Source: Aphrophora alni
Taxonomy: Eukaryota > Arthropoda > Insecta > Hemiptera > Aphrophoridae
Assembly (NCBI GenBank): GCA_963513935.1
Contig: OY740771.1
Location: forward strand, 14,041,138-14,105,137
Reading direction: 5' to 3'
Length of the DNA stretch: 64,000 nt
This document shows positions 34,735 through 46,430 of this stretch, piece after piece; within the stretch, counting starts at the first letter, position 1, and each line of letters starts with the position of its first letter. The position numbers were made by a program, and so were the translations under genes. The notes under the pieces were generated by a model that searched no databases, was not told the origin of the DNA, and saw only the letters and a list, made by a program, of their open reading frames with translations.

Positions 34735-34865
34735 ATGTACACATTCATGTCTTGTTTTAGATCTCTTTCTTTCATCTTTCCCATCAGGTCTATCTTAACC
34801 AACTCTTGTTCTCTTCCGAACGAGCATTCCAGAACTAGGTGTCTTTATTTTATATTTTTATAAGA
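34735..34865 (-). repeat. SINE-like repeat copy, minus strand
   Basis: It contains TAGATCTCTTTCTTTCATCT, TTCCCATCAGGTCTATCTTA and ACCAACTCTTGTTCTCTTCC. The family match fades after the AACGAGCATTCC stretch. The overlapping open stretches are incidental. Confidence 0.6.
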
Positions 34866-35539
34866 CAAAGGAGTGTTTTTTCGTTTTTAAAAGAGTAAAA
34901 TATTATAATATATTGACCTAAAAGAACTTAAAAACTACTTCTGGTTTTAATGTTTTGACAATCGATTGTTCATATTATTGAATATGGATTATGAATTATC
35001 ATGTGTATATAAAAACTAATTACAACGTTTCGAGCAGTAAATCAATGCCGTTTATTGATAAAACGTTTTGGTTATATCACGCACTAAACTTTTGAAAGAG
35101 AGTAAGAATTTTTGTTAACCAGGATAAACCGTTAGGTCACGAATTTGTTGGCACCCAACCCCTATCAGTTAGTAGTTTGTCAGTGCTAGTGTAGTTCTTT
35201 GAATTGTGGTTTTTTCTCATCACTTTTGTATTTAGTTTTAGACATTTTTACGTCTCTGGTTTACTTTTAGACCTGGGTTCTTTTCTTAGATTATTAGTGT
35301 TATTTTTAGTTTCTTAAGATTACTATACAATGTTGGCGTTTTTCACTTTTTTTCATCTTCTAGATAAATATCCGAATCGTCGCGTATTAATTTAATAATA
35401 ATAACGAAAAACGTCCGATTCAACCACATATCAATATTACAATCCTATAAGTTTCGAGAATTGCTTTGTACCTTGAATTGTTTTTCTTCTTTTTCTATTT
35501 GTTGTAAAAAAAACACACCATTGCCTTCTAAAAAGGGAA

Positions 35540-36205
35540 AAAAGACATATAATAGAGACCCATGACCCCTAAATTTTCTAATGGAGTCAGGGTCGGAAGA
35601 GAGCAAGAGTTGGTTAATTTAATAATGTCACTTCACATCTAATCGTACAACTAAGTTATACATTTGTTTAGTATTTCACGTTTACAAATAATAGTCAGTA
35701 TGTTACGGTAGTTATTCCAAACCCTTTCCCCAGGTGTTGATTAAATCACTGCACCAAATCCACGGGTTTCGTCCTGTTGCGTCTTCATTCAACATCTTTA
35801 TTTTCCAGCAGTTGTGGAATAGTAATAGTGGTTTGCTGTTGGAGTCTTCTTTCATGCTTACCAGCACGTATGATTTCACAGACCATTTCCATTTTGAGAT
35901 CTCTATGGTTACCACCATTTCGACCTTACCACGGCGCACAATCTACTTTATTTTGCTACACTTGTATTGTTTCGATGTTGGACATCTTGGTACATTCCTA
36001 AAGTTGCGAAACAAACAACCAAACTGGCTTCAATACTTAGATTGTCGTATTTTCTTAATATTTAGCTTTTGTTTTTAGTGGAGATATGATATGAAAACTT
36101 AAAAAGAGAGATCTAACTCAATATTACATGATGTAGATTCAGCTAGGGTACCTCGGAAATGCTACGTTCGTAGTCACTATAAGTCAGCTACATACTTTTT
36201 GAACA
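35540..36205 (+). repeat. SINE-like repeat, two separated parts
   Basis: 35545-35625 holds TAATGGAGTCAGGGTCGGAA and GAGAGCAAGAGTTGGTTAA. The following family segment reappears only at about 36095 as AAAGAGAGATCTAACTC, GATGTAGATTCAGCTAGGG and TACCTCGG. About 470 bp of unrelated sequence lies between them, perhaps an insertion, but no inverted ends or target duplication were found. Confidence 0.45.
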
Positions 36206-37178
36206 CCCTGTGCAATTTGCTCAATAAACTCGTAAAAGCGTTGATTCCTAAATTAAATTAAAATAAACTGATAATTAAATTAGTTTATTATATTCAGTTA
36301 TCAGAAATCTTCCCATTCATATCACAACCAATCAAGACCTAACCCCTGATTTGAACATACAAGAGAGATGAACGCGCGGTTAAGTGAGATTGCTCTCAAA
36401 ATTCGATTAAAATGTCTTTGTTTTTGTATGCGGTAATTGAATATAGGATTTGATTGAGTTGCTGTCCGTTTGAGAGCAGCACTGAGGCTCTCTTCCATTT
36501 ATCGGAATGAATAAAGACGAAGGATTAGCCCGCAACTGCGTGACGGCTGAATAATTGTTTCTGAGGAAACCGGCGCAGAGCGGAGGCTGTGATAAATGAC
36601 GATAATCGCTCTGCATTTGGATTGAGATGTGGTTTAGATTTTCCTTTCATACAGTTAGATTGCATCGGATCGGTCCTTTCATTTGTCAACCTTAATTTAA
36701 CCGAATCCGACCGATGTTCTCACAATGGTCTCAAGACGGGATGGATTTTAGCTCCCACAGTTTCTTTACTGAAATCTAACCGAAATGAAAGTATTTTTAT
36801 TTGAATTGCTCCGAACGTTATTAATGATTTGAATGAAAACGATAACAAATGAAATAGAAACTCAGATGTAAAGTGGAAATATTTTGACTGTTCAACGGTT
36901 GAAAAAACGTCATCGAAAGCGATTGTTAAGTTTATTCACGTTCTGTTTTTGTTGTGTATTTTTCCAAATCAGCGTCAATTGACGGCAGTGTTTACATACT
37001 CCGGGTCCTTAGAGTACGTCCGCATTCCTCTTCTTCATTCAGTTTGTAGTTTTCTTACAACGTGGGCGTTTAACGCATTTAACTATGTTCTGTTGTTAAT
37101 AAACAGTGCAAAACATAATAAACAGATTCATAATAGAAATACTAATCAAAGAAATTTGTAATTTTTTTAGTTGACAGT

Positions 37179-37202
37179 AAAAAAAAAAAAAAAAAAAAAA
37201 AA
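37179..37202 (+). repeat. Poly-A run
   Basis: A run of 24 A follows TTGACAGT. It might be the tail of a retroposed sequence, but nothing upstream was recognised. Confidence 0.9.
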
Positions 37203-38064
37203 CGAATGCAGTTCAAATTTTGTGCAAAAGTTTTATTAATATTTATATATTTAAATAAGGCTTAAAATTGTCATAACCCCGTCTTAAGCGTAAATATAAG
37301 AAGTTGAAATCATGCTTAAATGACGGCGATCAACGATTGTTTTAGTTTATTGGAAATCGTTCCTTAACAGCCGTTTTCTATTAATTGTAATTTTCCACGC
37401 TGTATTGGGTCCTAAATATTCACATTTTACAAATATATGAATAATATCTGTGCAGCCGATTTGAGAAACTAAGTCATTTTTAAATGCTCCATGGCTGACT
37501 TTTTTACAATCTCATGGATCGGCGACCAATACATTTTCTTTCTTTAATTTTTTTCTTCTTTTTTTTAGATATAAAATGTTACTTATATACTATATATAAA
37601 TTATAATAAATTGTTGCAAAACCTTCCCCATCAGCTCATAGACCTATTATTACAGACATGCTATTATACAAAATAGTACCATGTCCTAATACACATTTAT
37701 AAAAATACACGTATACATAAACATTCATACATACATCCATAGAAGTAACTATTAAACCTAAATACCACCCAAATACGTAGAGTCTTATCACAACCTGCAA
37801 ATACGAAGAATAATTATATAAATATAAATAAAAAAGTATATTAAAGAAATCAACCTAAAAAAAATAAATAAGTATAAAATTAGCTTTCAATGTACACAGT
37901 AAAGTACTCCGAAAGAAGTAAACAAAGTATGCGACTATATTATACATTTATTCTACTTTGTTTGAAACGTCTGGATTGTTTATTGATTTATAATATATAC
38001 TATGGTTTATCTTGTCTGTTTATATCCTTAGATTTTTTTTCTTCTAGTAGATAAGGTCGTTTAG

Positions 38065-38282
38065 TCCTCAAGATACATCCCAAGACTTGCTCATCGTCAG
38101 GAACACAAATTACACACAATAATTATTATCTGACCACGTGAATATGTATATATATATATATATATATATATCTTTATGTTGTGTAATGTGTTCAAGTCTT
38201 CACGTAATAATTGTTGTGTGTAATTTGCGATCCTGACAATGAGCAAGCCTGAGGATGTATCTTGAAGTTGAAACGGCCGTAG
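38065..38282. repeat. Palindrome around a TA run, one hammerhead-like end
   Basis: The left arm (from CTCAAGATACATCC) and right arm (to GGATGTATCTTGA) are imperfect reverse complements with a (TA)n centre at about 38149-38170. The right arm reads CTGAGGA (38249-38255), then GAAACGGCCGTA (38270-38281). ACGGCCGT is itself a palindrome that could form a minimal stem III. The left arm has lost most of the motif and stem II is weak, so any ribozyme here is degenerate. Confidence 0.65.
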
Positions 38283-40294
38283 TACATTGACAAATTTCTT
38301 TTAATGATTGTTTTAAACAGACAAGGTAAACAGTAATGTGTATATTATAGAGAGCAAATTATGAGTTTAGCGGAGAGGAAGCACGAGCACCTGTTCTAAT
38401 ATTTTCCTCATATAAGGACCTTTTAATCCTTCCATCATAACCTGGAATATACCACGATAATTGGTTTTAAGTTTCTGGAACATCTATCATAACGCCTTTG
38501 AAAAAGCATCAACTTAATAAATCTTCTCTAACTGCTAACCAATCCGTTAAACAAATTCTTGATAGTTTCTTATATCTAATCGATCAAATTAGTTTGAGTA
38601 TTTAAGGGCAAAATTCAGGCAAGATGTGATCAAAATCGGTATTTTATATTTAAAAAAAAGAAGATAATTGCCCACTAATTTTGAGTTTTCAAAAAATACA
38701 ATATATATTTGGGTAAAATTTGCTCAGAACAAAATTTGATTAAAATCGCCCCATTATTGCTGAATGGCTTCTGACATTACGTTTTGGAATCAGTGACGTC
38801 AAAACAGATAAATCAGCAAATACGTACCTATCGGAAAATATTGACCCTTGACTTAAAAAAAACGGTATATTAAATTCTTTTCTTTCAATTCCACGTTTTG
38901 TTTCAGAATGCCAATCTGGGTTTAGACAATCTCCAAGTCCAAACTTCCAATAATTGGCCTAAGCATTTGCATTGTTTTCTCAACGTATTTGATCCCAGCG
39001 TATTCCACGTTTTATTTAGAAAACAACCAACCTTCATCTCTTCAATATTTTAAGTCTTTTAATTGCGGTACACGGAGTTCTATCCTTGGTTACAAATCCT
39101 ACTAATCCTGCTCCACATGAAATCTTTTAGATTCGATTCCCTAATGAAAATGGAAAGGAATCTGAATGAATTTTATTTCAATTTACGTTGAAATAATTCT
39201 TCTCAGAATTTCGTAAGCTGTTAAAAATATTTTTACATTTTCATGATTTTTTACTTATTTTTATCCCACATGATGATAAACTTTAACGCTCTTTTGTTTT
39301 AAATAAATGTTTGACTATAGTCGATTTGAAATATTACGAACAAAATTAGTTTACCGGTATACGTCATTTGAACATATAACCCATAACATTATATTAGACC
39401 AAAAAAATATTATAAAAAATAAATTAACATTACACTTTCCTACTCTCCCATACCCCAAAACTGCCCGTTCGTTGTCAATAAAAACTTTAGAACAACCTGT
39501 AGGTCGTTTTTGAATATACATTTGGTGGTCGAGTTAAGTGAGGACATTGAAACCTCGAAAAGTAAACTTTGTATAAACATTCCCAGACGAAAAATTAATA
39601 TTTTTAGGCGGGTCATTTAATTCCCCCCCTTTTGAGTATTTAGCTAAGGGCCAAACTGGTGATTCAATTCCGCCTGGAAGCCGTCACTTCTCAAATTAAA
39701 TATCTCCTCTCTGATTCGTTTCTTGAGACGATTTATTGTGATATGTGAAACACATCTCTTTACGCCCTGTTAGAGTGCCCTTCTTAAACTATTGCGACGT
39801 TTGATTAGCTCAAGTTTGTGTGTTTTCCTAGAAATTAAATAACATTCTGCATCAAAGTTATTGACCGAGTAAATAAAAATATTGGTAAAATCAAAACTGA
39901 TATAATTTTTCAATTACAACCTATAAAATATGATTGAAGTGATGATTTTAATCTTTTTCAATTTCTTTAACGAGAAGGTGGTTGGCTCTGTAGAAGTGAT
40001 TGTAATTACGTTCACGCAATAATTGTTTGCCATCAGATACAGCTTTAAGCTGTGTACAAGTTTTCAAAAGGGAACCAATAAGAACATCGAAGTTGACAAG
40101 TCGACATTTTGAACACTTACTTCTAATTAAATAGTAAAAGCGCCCTCTGCTTAAAAGTATTTAATTAAGTATAGTTTTAACAGTTGTCAATTTGTTTTTC
40201 ACAATTAATTCTGAATTTTACTCTCAGGAGCTCGTAACAGTAAGAACGGGTGTGGCAATCCTGAAGGAAAATAGTGGGACCTACATTTTTCATT

Positions 40295-40450
40295 TAGTCT
40301 TGGGTTTGATCTCTTTCTTTCATGTTTCCTATCTGGTCTCTTTTGACGAATTCATGTTCTCTTCCGACCCTGAGTATGTCTTGATTTTATCTTCTTTTTT
40401 GTATAAAGCGTTGATGACCATGAGGTTTTTTGCAATTAAATATGAAAAAT
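40295..40450 (-). repeat. SINE-like repeat copy, minus strand
   Basis: It contains GATCTCTTTCTTTCATGTTT, CTATCTGGTCTCTTTTGACG, ATGTTCTCTTCCGACCCTGA and the start region complement GACCATGAGGTTTTTTGC. The 86-codon open stretch 40192-40452 runs antisense through it and is not a gene. Confidence 0.65.
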
Positions 40451-40534
40451 AATTTTGAATCGTATATATTGGTTAAGTAGTAAAAATAACCTTACCGTCT
40501 TAGTTTCGATGATTTCAAGGGTTAATTTATAGTA

Positions 40535-40765
40535 CGATGTAACAATCCTGAGCCACCTAGCAAGGTCCCAAATACACCTTCCTCCATATAATGTTGGTTT
40601 AGATCCCTCTATTTGATCAGGTCTTTCTTGACCAACTCTTGTTCCCTTCCGGCCCTTAAGTTGTTAGAGTATTAAAAAAATCCTCTAAATTTTTTTTTCT
40701 TCCTTTTTGCATCAAACGATGAAGATGAAAACCGATATATTTTTCGCTTTTAACCAAAAAAGAAC
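40535..40765 (-). repeat. SINE-like repeat copy, minus strand
   Basis: It contains TAGATCCCTCTATTTGATCA, GACCAACTCTTGTTCCCTTC and the start region ending near TTTTTCGCTTTT. It faces the plus-strand copy at 41125 with the (CCTAA)n array between them. Confidence 0.65.
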
Positions 40766-40870
40766 CTTTTATAAATGATAGGTATTTACTTACTTCTCCC
40801 ACTTCTCATTTGACAGACTTCAACGATCATAATTTAGTTTCTCAAACGATAACAATTCTACCAACACCAA

Positions 40871-41052
40871 TCCTAACCTAACCCAACCTAACCCAACCTA
40901 ACCTAACCTAACCTAACCTAACCTAACCTAACCTAACCTAACCCAACCTAGCCTAACCTAACCCAACCTAACCTAACCTAACCTAACCTAACCTAACCTA
41001 ACCTAACCTAACCTAACCTTACCTACGCCAACCTAACCTAACCTAACCTAAC
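40871..41052 (-). repeat. Interstitial telomere-like array, (CCTAA)n
   Basis: About 36 CCTAA units run with variants such as CCCAA, GCCTAA and a CTTACCTACGCCAA interruption. Read on the minus strand this is TTAGG, the common insect telomere unit. It lies between a minus-strand and a plus-strand copy of the same SINE-like repeat. The accumulated variants argue for an old internal array, not a chromosome end. Confidence 0.9.
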
Positions 41053-41124
41053 AAAATTTTTAAAATGACGAACCAACATTTATATCATAGTCGAGTTTAT
41101 TTTATTTTTCATATTATTTTTCCT

Positions 41125-41365
41125 TTGCTTTAAGGGCGAAAACCTTTTGATCATTATCACCTTTTAAAAGAAAACAAGATAAAATAAAGACTGCCAGCCC
41201 TCCAATACACTAATAGCGTCAGGGTCGGAAGAGAACAAGAGTTGTTGAGAGGCCTGATAGGAAAAAAAGAAAGAGGGGAATCCAATTCAAGACTACATAA
41301 AAACGTGTAGATCCAGGTAGGTTCTTTTGGGATTGCTACTAACTATCGTCAGCTATTGAGAATAT
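41125..41365 (+). repeat. SINE-like repeat, longest clean copy
   Basis: This copy shows the repeat in order: GGGCGAAAACCTTTTGATCA, an A-rich part, CTAATAGCGTCAGGGTCGGA, AGAGAACAAGAGTTG, GAGGCCTGATAGG, an AAAGAGGGG run, GTGTAGATCCAGGTAGG, then CTATCGTCAGC. At least nine copies or parts occur in this window in both orientations. I see no pol III boxes that would make it a clear tRNA- or 5S-derived SINE, and no ORF. Confidence 0.7.
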
Positions 41366-42519
41366 TTTTAATATTATTCATGATTTAAATTTTCATTTAA
41401 AAACGATTTGTTACATTCGTTTAAGTTACATTAAAACTATTTTTTTTTTAATAGCCTGAACCTATTTAAAAATGTTCGTCGTTAATTTTAATTTTTGACA
41501 GTTCAAATTAAATTTTGAGAAATTTTGAAGAATAATTTTACCTTCTGTAAAAATTGTTTTTCATTTTGGATATTGTTAATCTAATTAAATCATCTAATTT
41601 TGTCTGGTAGAGAGATCACTATTGAATCATGCATTACGCAAAGCCTGTCCTTATTTAAGCTAGACTAGCTGAATACAAAGTTGTATTGCAGGAGCAACAA
41701 TGGTGAAGTGGGCTTTGGTAATCTTTGTTTTAATCTTGTTCCTTCTCATTTAGTGTTCGTTGTTGGAGGTTAGAATTGTGTGGAGAGTGAGGTATAATTT
41801 AGTTTTTATGCAATACTCGAGTACAGATTGTATTTGTTCGTTTTGACTTGTTACTTTTTCGCATTATACGTTGGTTATGGGAAGAGTTAAGAAATGAATG
41901 TTGAGTTTTTTGAGAATATATCAGTTTTCAGTTCTTCTGGGAATTTTTTTTAATGTTGTTTATCGTATGTGGAGTGCTTTACAGCTCAAACGTCTAAACC
42001 GATTTTAAAACGGGGTCACTTTCCTTAAATAGACACAAAATTTTAATTTCGGTTCTTTATTCCAAATTATAGCTCGAAATTCTTTTATTTAATATGTGTC
42101 ACTATGGAAACTAAAGTTAGAAGACAATTCTAGAAATAGTTTTAAAGTTTTAGGACCAAACTGAAAGTAGGATTCACTGTACTTCATGGTTATTGCCTAG
42201 ATTTCTACATACTGTTATTGTATTCAATAAGTTCATTTATTTCTTTTTTATAATGTTTAAAATTAGTACCGCTTTATTAGAAAAGAATGAGCTCCAAACT
42301 GATTGTTTAAAAAAAGGTGATACCAGAAGAAAGTAAAGTTGGGGTGGGGGGGGGGGGGAAATCCGACTTACGAACGTTCCAATCCTGCAGATACAAGAAT
42401 ACTACAAACTGGCTATACTGAGAAACTTGTCTTCTTCTAAAGACATGTAAGCTGCAGTCTGGACTGAGTATTTTCACTTAGCTTCATCCAATGAAAGACC
42501 ATAGCACGTCCTATGCTCA

Positions 42520-43610
42520 GAAACACATCATGTAAGCACCACATTGCACGAAAGTCGAAAAGTGTCAAGATGAGCTTCAAAAAAATAAATAAGGCAGTCA
42601 AAACATAAACTATAGAGGAAAATTGAAGATAATTATGAATACGAGGAATGAGATAACCCCTCATATGCTCCTGGCATGTATTGAAAGGTAAAAGTGGCAT
42701 TATCATATCACATACTTTGTTATTCTTTGGTTTTTACTGTTTTTCGAAAGTAGTTTTTCAGACCTTATGTACCTTTTTCTCAGGAATGGAATGTTATTTA
42801 AAATGTTTAAGAAAAAGTTTCATATAGACAGAAATATAAACCACTTCGAATTTCTTAACACTTTTTTTAGTAAAAATATTATGTAAGTTTCACATTGCAC
42901 GAAAGTCAAAAAGTGTCAAGATCAAATTCAAAAGAAAATAAGGCAGTCAAAACATAAATAAAGAGGAAAATTGATGATCAATATGAGGATGAGGGATGAG
43001 ATAACCCCTTGTATGCTCCTGGTATGTATTGTAAGTAGAAATGGCATTATCATATCACATACGTGGTTATTCGTTAGTTTTTTTACTATTTTACGAAAGT
43101 AGTTTTTTAGATCTTATGTACCTTTTTCTATATTTTTTAAAAAAAACATTTTCTATAGACAGAAATATAAAACACTCTTAATTTTCCAGTTGTTCCTCAA
43201 ATGGCTAAATAAGCACTCGTCTCGTGCATAGTGTTATGTTAAATATATGTGTTGTGTTTTAAATAATCTGACGATCTCCAAGGAGTGAAACTATTCTGAT
43301 GATGGGATATAAATTCCGAAACGCGTAATAGTTTTATAAAAAAAAAAAAATCAAAATAAGTCACAAGACTGAAAATAAAGTTATTTTAGTAATACTTTGT
43401 GACTTGGATACATGTTTACCATGAGCATAAAACCTACATATTTGCTCATTTTTAAAGTTTTTTGCTGTTTTCCGAAAGGTTAGTTGGTTAAACCTTATGA
43501 ACCTTTTTATGAGGAACGGGGAAAGATATCTCAATGAATTGTTTAAAAATAGTCCAGGAAAACGTTTTCTATAGACAGAAATATAACCTCAACACTTTTT
43601 TGTACAAATG
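42520..43610 (+). repeat. Tandem array of about 350-bp units, third unit displaced
   Basis: Units at 42520-42880 and 42880-43180 share ACATTGCACGAAAGTC, AAAAGTGTCAAGAT, AAGGCAGTCAAAACATAAA, TGAGATAACCCC and TATAGACAGAAATATAA. A partial third unit (about 43440-43600) shares TTCCGAAAG, CTTATGAACCTTTTT and the TATAGACAG block. The 43190-43430 stretch between units 2 and 3 holds the hammerhead-like motif and is unlike the array, so it is probably an insertion. The 89-codon minus-strand open stretch at 42437-42706 is read-through of the repeat. Confidence 0.7.
43288..43334 (+). ncRNA. Hammerhead-ribozyme-like motif (Penelope/retrozyme type)
   Basis: The plus strand has CTGATGA (43296-43302), then a 4-bp hairpin GGGA/TTCC, then GAAA (43318-43321), then CGCGTA. 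This is the hammerhead core CUGANGA, stem II, GAAA, and a minimal stem III formed by the ACGCGU palindrome. The outer arms AAACTATT (43288-43295) and AATAGTTT (43327-43334) are perfectly complementary and would form stem I, although standard numbering leaves one base bulged. Minimal hammerheads of this kind are known from Penelope-like retroelements. Self-cleavage is not shown. Confidence 0.55.
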
Positions 43611-43930
43611 TTTTTACAAGTTATTCAATTAAAATGTTTTAACTAATTTTAAAACGGTACTACAAATTCTAAAATTAAGTTAACATTGCAGTTATTATTT
43701 CCAGCTGTGTCCAAATATCTAGTTAATACATTAAAAGAAAAAGAAAAAAAGGCATTAATGTACTTTAACTGTTTCTGACAAAAGGGAAGATATGTTAACA
43801 TTATAAATGTAGGAAGAAGAGTGACCAAATTTAATCAAATTTGGTATGTGGACGTACACGCCCTTGCCAACTCCGACCGCCGACAACGCTCCGCTGAGTC
43901 TGACTTCGTTCTTATCCCAACCTTGGCTTA

Positions 43931-44449
43931 TACAGAGCGTTCAGGATATGTTGTGTCAAACTTTAAGTGGTGGTTAAATAGTCAAAATGTTGAAAAAAAT
44001 TGTTTTAAACTTATATTTTCCATTTGTCGGCCGTTGTGTTTTTTTTTTTTTTTGAAAAATAATTGTAGCTTTTGAAATTAGTACGATTTTGAGTAGAAAT
44101 TTGTTATACACATTTTTGTCGAAATGGTGATTGTTTGAAATTTCTAATGTTCAATAACTCTAAAAACATCAATTTTATAAAAAAATGTAAACATTTTGAG
44201 AAAAAAAAAAAAAAAAAAAAAACATGATATCTAGTTTCTTAGTATACTGATTGATATACGGTTGCATAAAAATGTGTAACCAGATTTCTAAATATTTCAA
44301 AAGCTGTAATTAGTTTTCATAAATCATAAAATGGCCGACAAATGGAAAACGAAGCGATACCGAACGTTAATTTATAGGAAATATTTCCTTTATTTTTACC
44401 CATATAACCATCACTTAAAGGTTACTACATTTTCTGAACACCCTGTCTA
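43931..44449. mobile_element. Short MITE with TACAG-type ends
   Basis: The left end TACAGAGCGTTCAGGATATG and the right end reversed, ACAGGGTGTTCAGAAAATGT, begin inverted repeats of about 45 bp that continue through CTTTAAGTG(G/A)TGGTTA. A second shared block is CATTTGTCGGCC. The interior is AT-rich with a poly-A run at 44201-44222. No transposase frame. The ends resemble those of the 14055-15687 element. Confidence 0.65.
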
Positions 44450-45049
44450 TCTTTCAGCAAGCTCAACGGTTTCCTTACTATTTACATCTCGTCCCAACTA
44501 TTGTTTACACTCTAGTTGTTCTGAGACTTAATTATCTCATGCAATCCTAATATTTAATTTATAACACGAAAGTAAAGTTTGATAAACACGTTATCAACAC
44601 TAAAAGTTAAAGTGTTGACCTGATATCGGAAGGTAGGTGAGGCCAACGATTAGTAGCGAATTCTACTTGTGAAAGCTACAACTACAGCGACAGGAACTTA
44701 ATGTGCCTGGTAGGGCTAGGGGCCTTTACGAGCTGTTTTAAAACAGGATTTTAGATGCAATTTAGTTTATGCAGAAAAATCTTTTTAATACAAATGTGCA
44801 CAAATTAAAAAAAATAAAATAAAATTACCCTAAACAAAATCTTTTTTAGTAGCTAAAAATTAAAAAAATGAAAATGAACCGATATAGACACCATAAAAAA
44901 GATATACATTATATTTATATTTTATATTGAAGAACGGCCTAACATTTAAACACATTCTCACCATAAGTCGTATTTGATTAAAAACAAACTCTTAATTTAC
45001 ATAATTTATTTTAACCCATCACATAGGTTTCTGTATACTATCTATTGAT

Positions 45050-45690
45050 TATAGAGTAAAACATTTCCTATTTCTTTATACATAAAAAGTTTCCCTTTTA
45101 AAAATTCTTCCCAAGATAATATAAAGCATTGAGTTATTGTATGCACCCATCTCATATTTTCTGAAGGAATTTTATCTGCAAGAAGTAGGGGTATGACATT
45201 TATTCCCTACCAATAAAGAATATAAAACCTCGGATTTAAAGGGAACTTTATGAAGGTTTATAGAATTTCTACAATATTTTATTTTAAACTGCTTTTGTTG
45301 CCTAAAGTTAACTTTAGGAATCGTGTCGTAATGAAATTTGTTGCGAAGGATGTAGCTAATATATCACAACGATTTATCCCTAACGCTTCCAGCTCATCGT
45401 TATTCTTTATAAACTGTTTTATTTCATATCGGGAATAGTTATAAATGTCCGCCAAGAAAAAATATTGAATAAGATAGCACAACCTAAGCCATTTGTTCCT
45501 CTGGTCCACTGGTTCAATCTATCAATCAGTTTTATAGTCCCTCCCCTGACTTTTATTTCACCTTCGATTCTTTTCTTTCTCCGCTTTTTCCAATTATTGC
45601 TGTGATCCGATTAACTGCGTGTCCGTTACGTAAAAGCTTTTCCTTTTATTATTTCTATGTTGGTACGCTTGAAGGAACACATTTGTAATA
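45050..45690 (-). repeat. 45-55 kb repeat family, copy A
   Basis: The minus-strand copy carries the family block YNYSRYEIKQFIKNNDELEA in a 76-codon open stretch (45279-45509). A frame change upstream separates it from the part that begins FLQAYQHRNNK (near 45650). Shared non-coding flanks include CCTCGGATTTAAAGGGAACT and ATTGAGTTATTGTATGCACC. Confidence 0.7.
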
Positions 45691-46314
45691 GCAAAATAAG
45701 TTATTATAACAGTTTATAAAGTGTTTTCTTGGTTCAAAGAAAAGCAAAATTGTTTGTTGATGCACTTTAGAGTGTAACTATGCAGCAATGCAAAGAGAAA
45801 TAAATAAGTTAGGTTCAAAGTTAAATGAATAGCGACGAGAAATATTAAATACTTAAAACATACATAAATAGAGGAGAAATACTAAAATCGCTGACGAAGA
45901 TTGACTCGTGATTCCATTATTAAATACGTTTTATTTAGGCCCTTAGAAGTTAGACGTCTGGAATCACAGTAATTGATGTTATCTAACTGCGAATTTTGTG
46001 TTACCAAACGAATGGAAAAATGCAAGAGTTTTGGTTATATTTTAGATGAAATGTTATTTTCAGGGAGAGAAAAGGTGCAATAATACTCCTAAATATCGTG
46101 TGTTAGTAGACTTAAGGCAACATGTTTATAAGAAAAGTATGTGGTTCAAGTATCATTTTGGATCTTAATTGTTTGGATGAAATTACAAGGTTTTAATTGG
46201 TTTAAGACATAACAATGATTAAGAGCGCATTCTGTTTTCTTTCTTTCTTAACAGAACTACGAAAATAAAACTTGCAAAACGAGTGTTTAATTTACAATTT
46301 ATTTATAATTTGCA

Positions 46315-46430
46315 CTCAAGCCAACAACCGTTTATGCTAGTGGGCCTTCCCACCACCTTACCACAGGTTGGAGAGCGTCAAACTGCACGGAACAATCCTT
46401 GTAATTTAGGTGAGATTTGAACCTACAACT
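46315..46430 (+). repeat. Second short repeat, AAGCCAACAACCG type
   Basis: Motifs in order are CAAGCCAACAACCGTTTATG, GTGGGCCTTCCCACCA, CCACAGGTTGGAGAGC and TGCACGGAACAATCCTTG. Related copies lie at about 47065-47190 and 49960-50070 (plus) and 53870-53990 (minus). All are within the cluster of the five-copy family, but not at a fixed distance from its members. No gene. Confidence 0.55.

Larger units (their letters stand above)
36205..40190. other. No gene recognised; more complex patch at 36.4-36.8 kb
   Basis: 36440-36790 is less AT-rich than the surroundings and has several short open stretches in competing frames, with no known motif. The rest, apart from the poly-A run and the 38.1 kb palindrome, is plain AT-rich DNA. 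A regulatory or untranslated function for the 36.4-36.8 kb patch cannot be excluded. Confidence 0.45.

Noticed and set aside
35150..35340. Possible 5' untranslated leader of a retroelement (phrases such as GTTAGTAGTTTGTCAGTGCT)
   Set aside because: It is suggestive by eye, but no coding sequence follows and no second copy was found here.
37621..37860. Possible CRISPR or tandem array from repeated ACAT/TATA phrases
   Set aside because: There are no regular repeats and spacers, and the sequence is eukaryotic AT-rich DNA.
40871..41052. True chromosome end
   Set aside because: Complex unique sequence continues on both sides and the array is degenerate, so it is interstitial.
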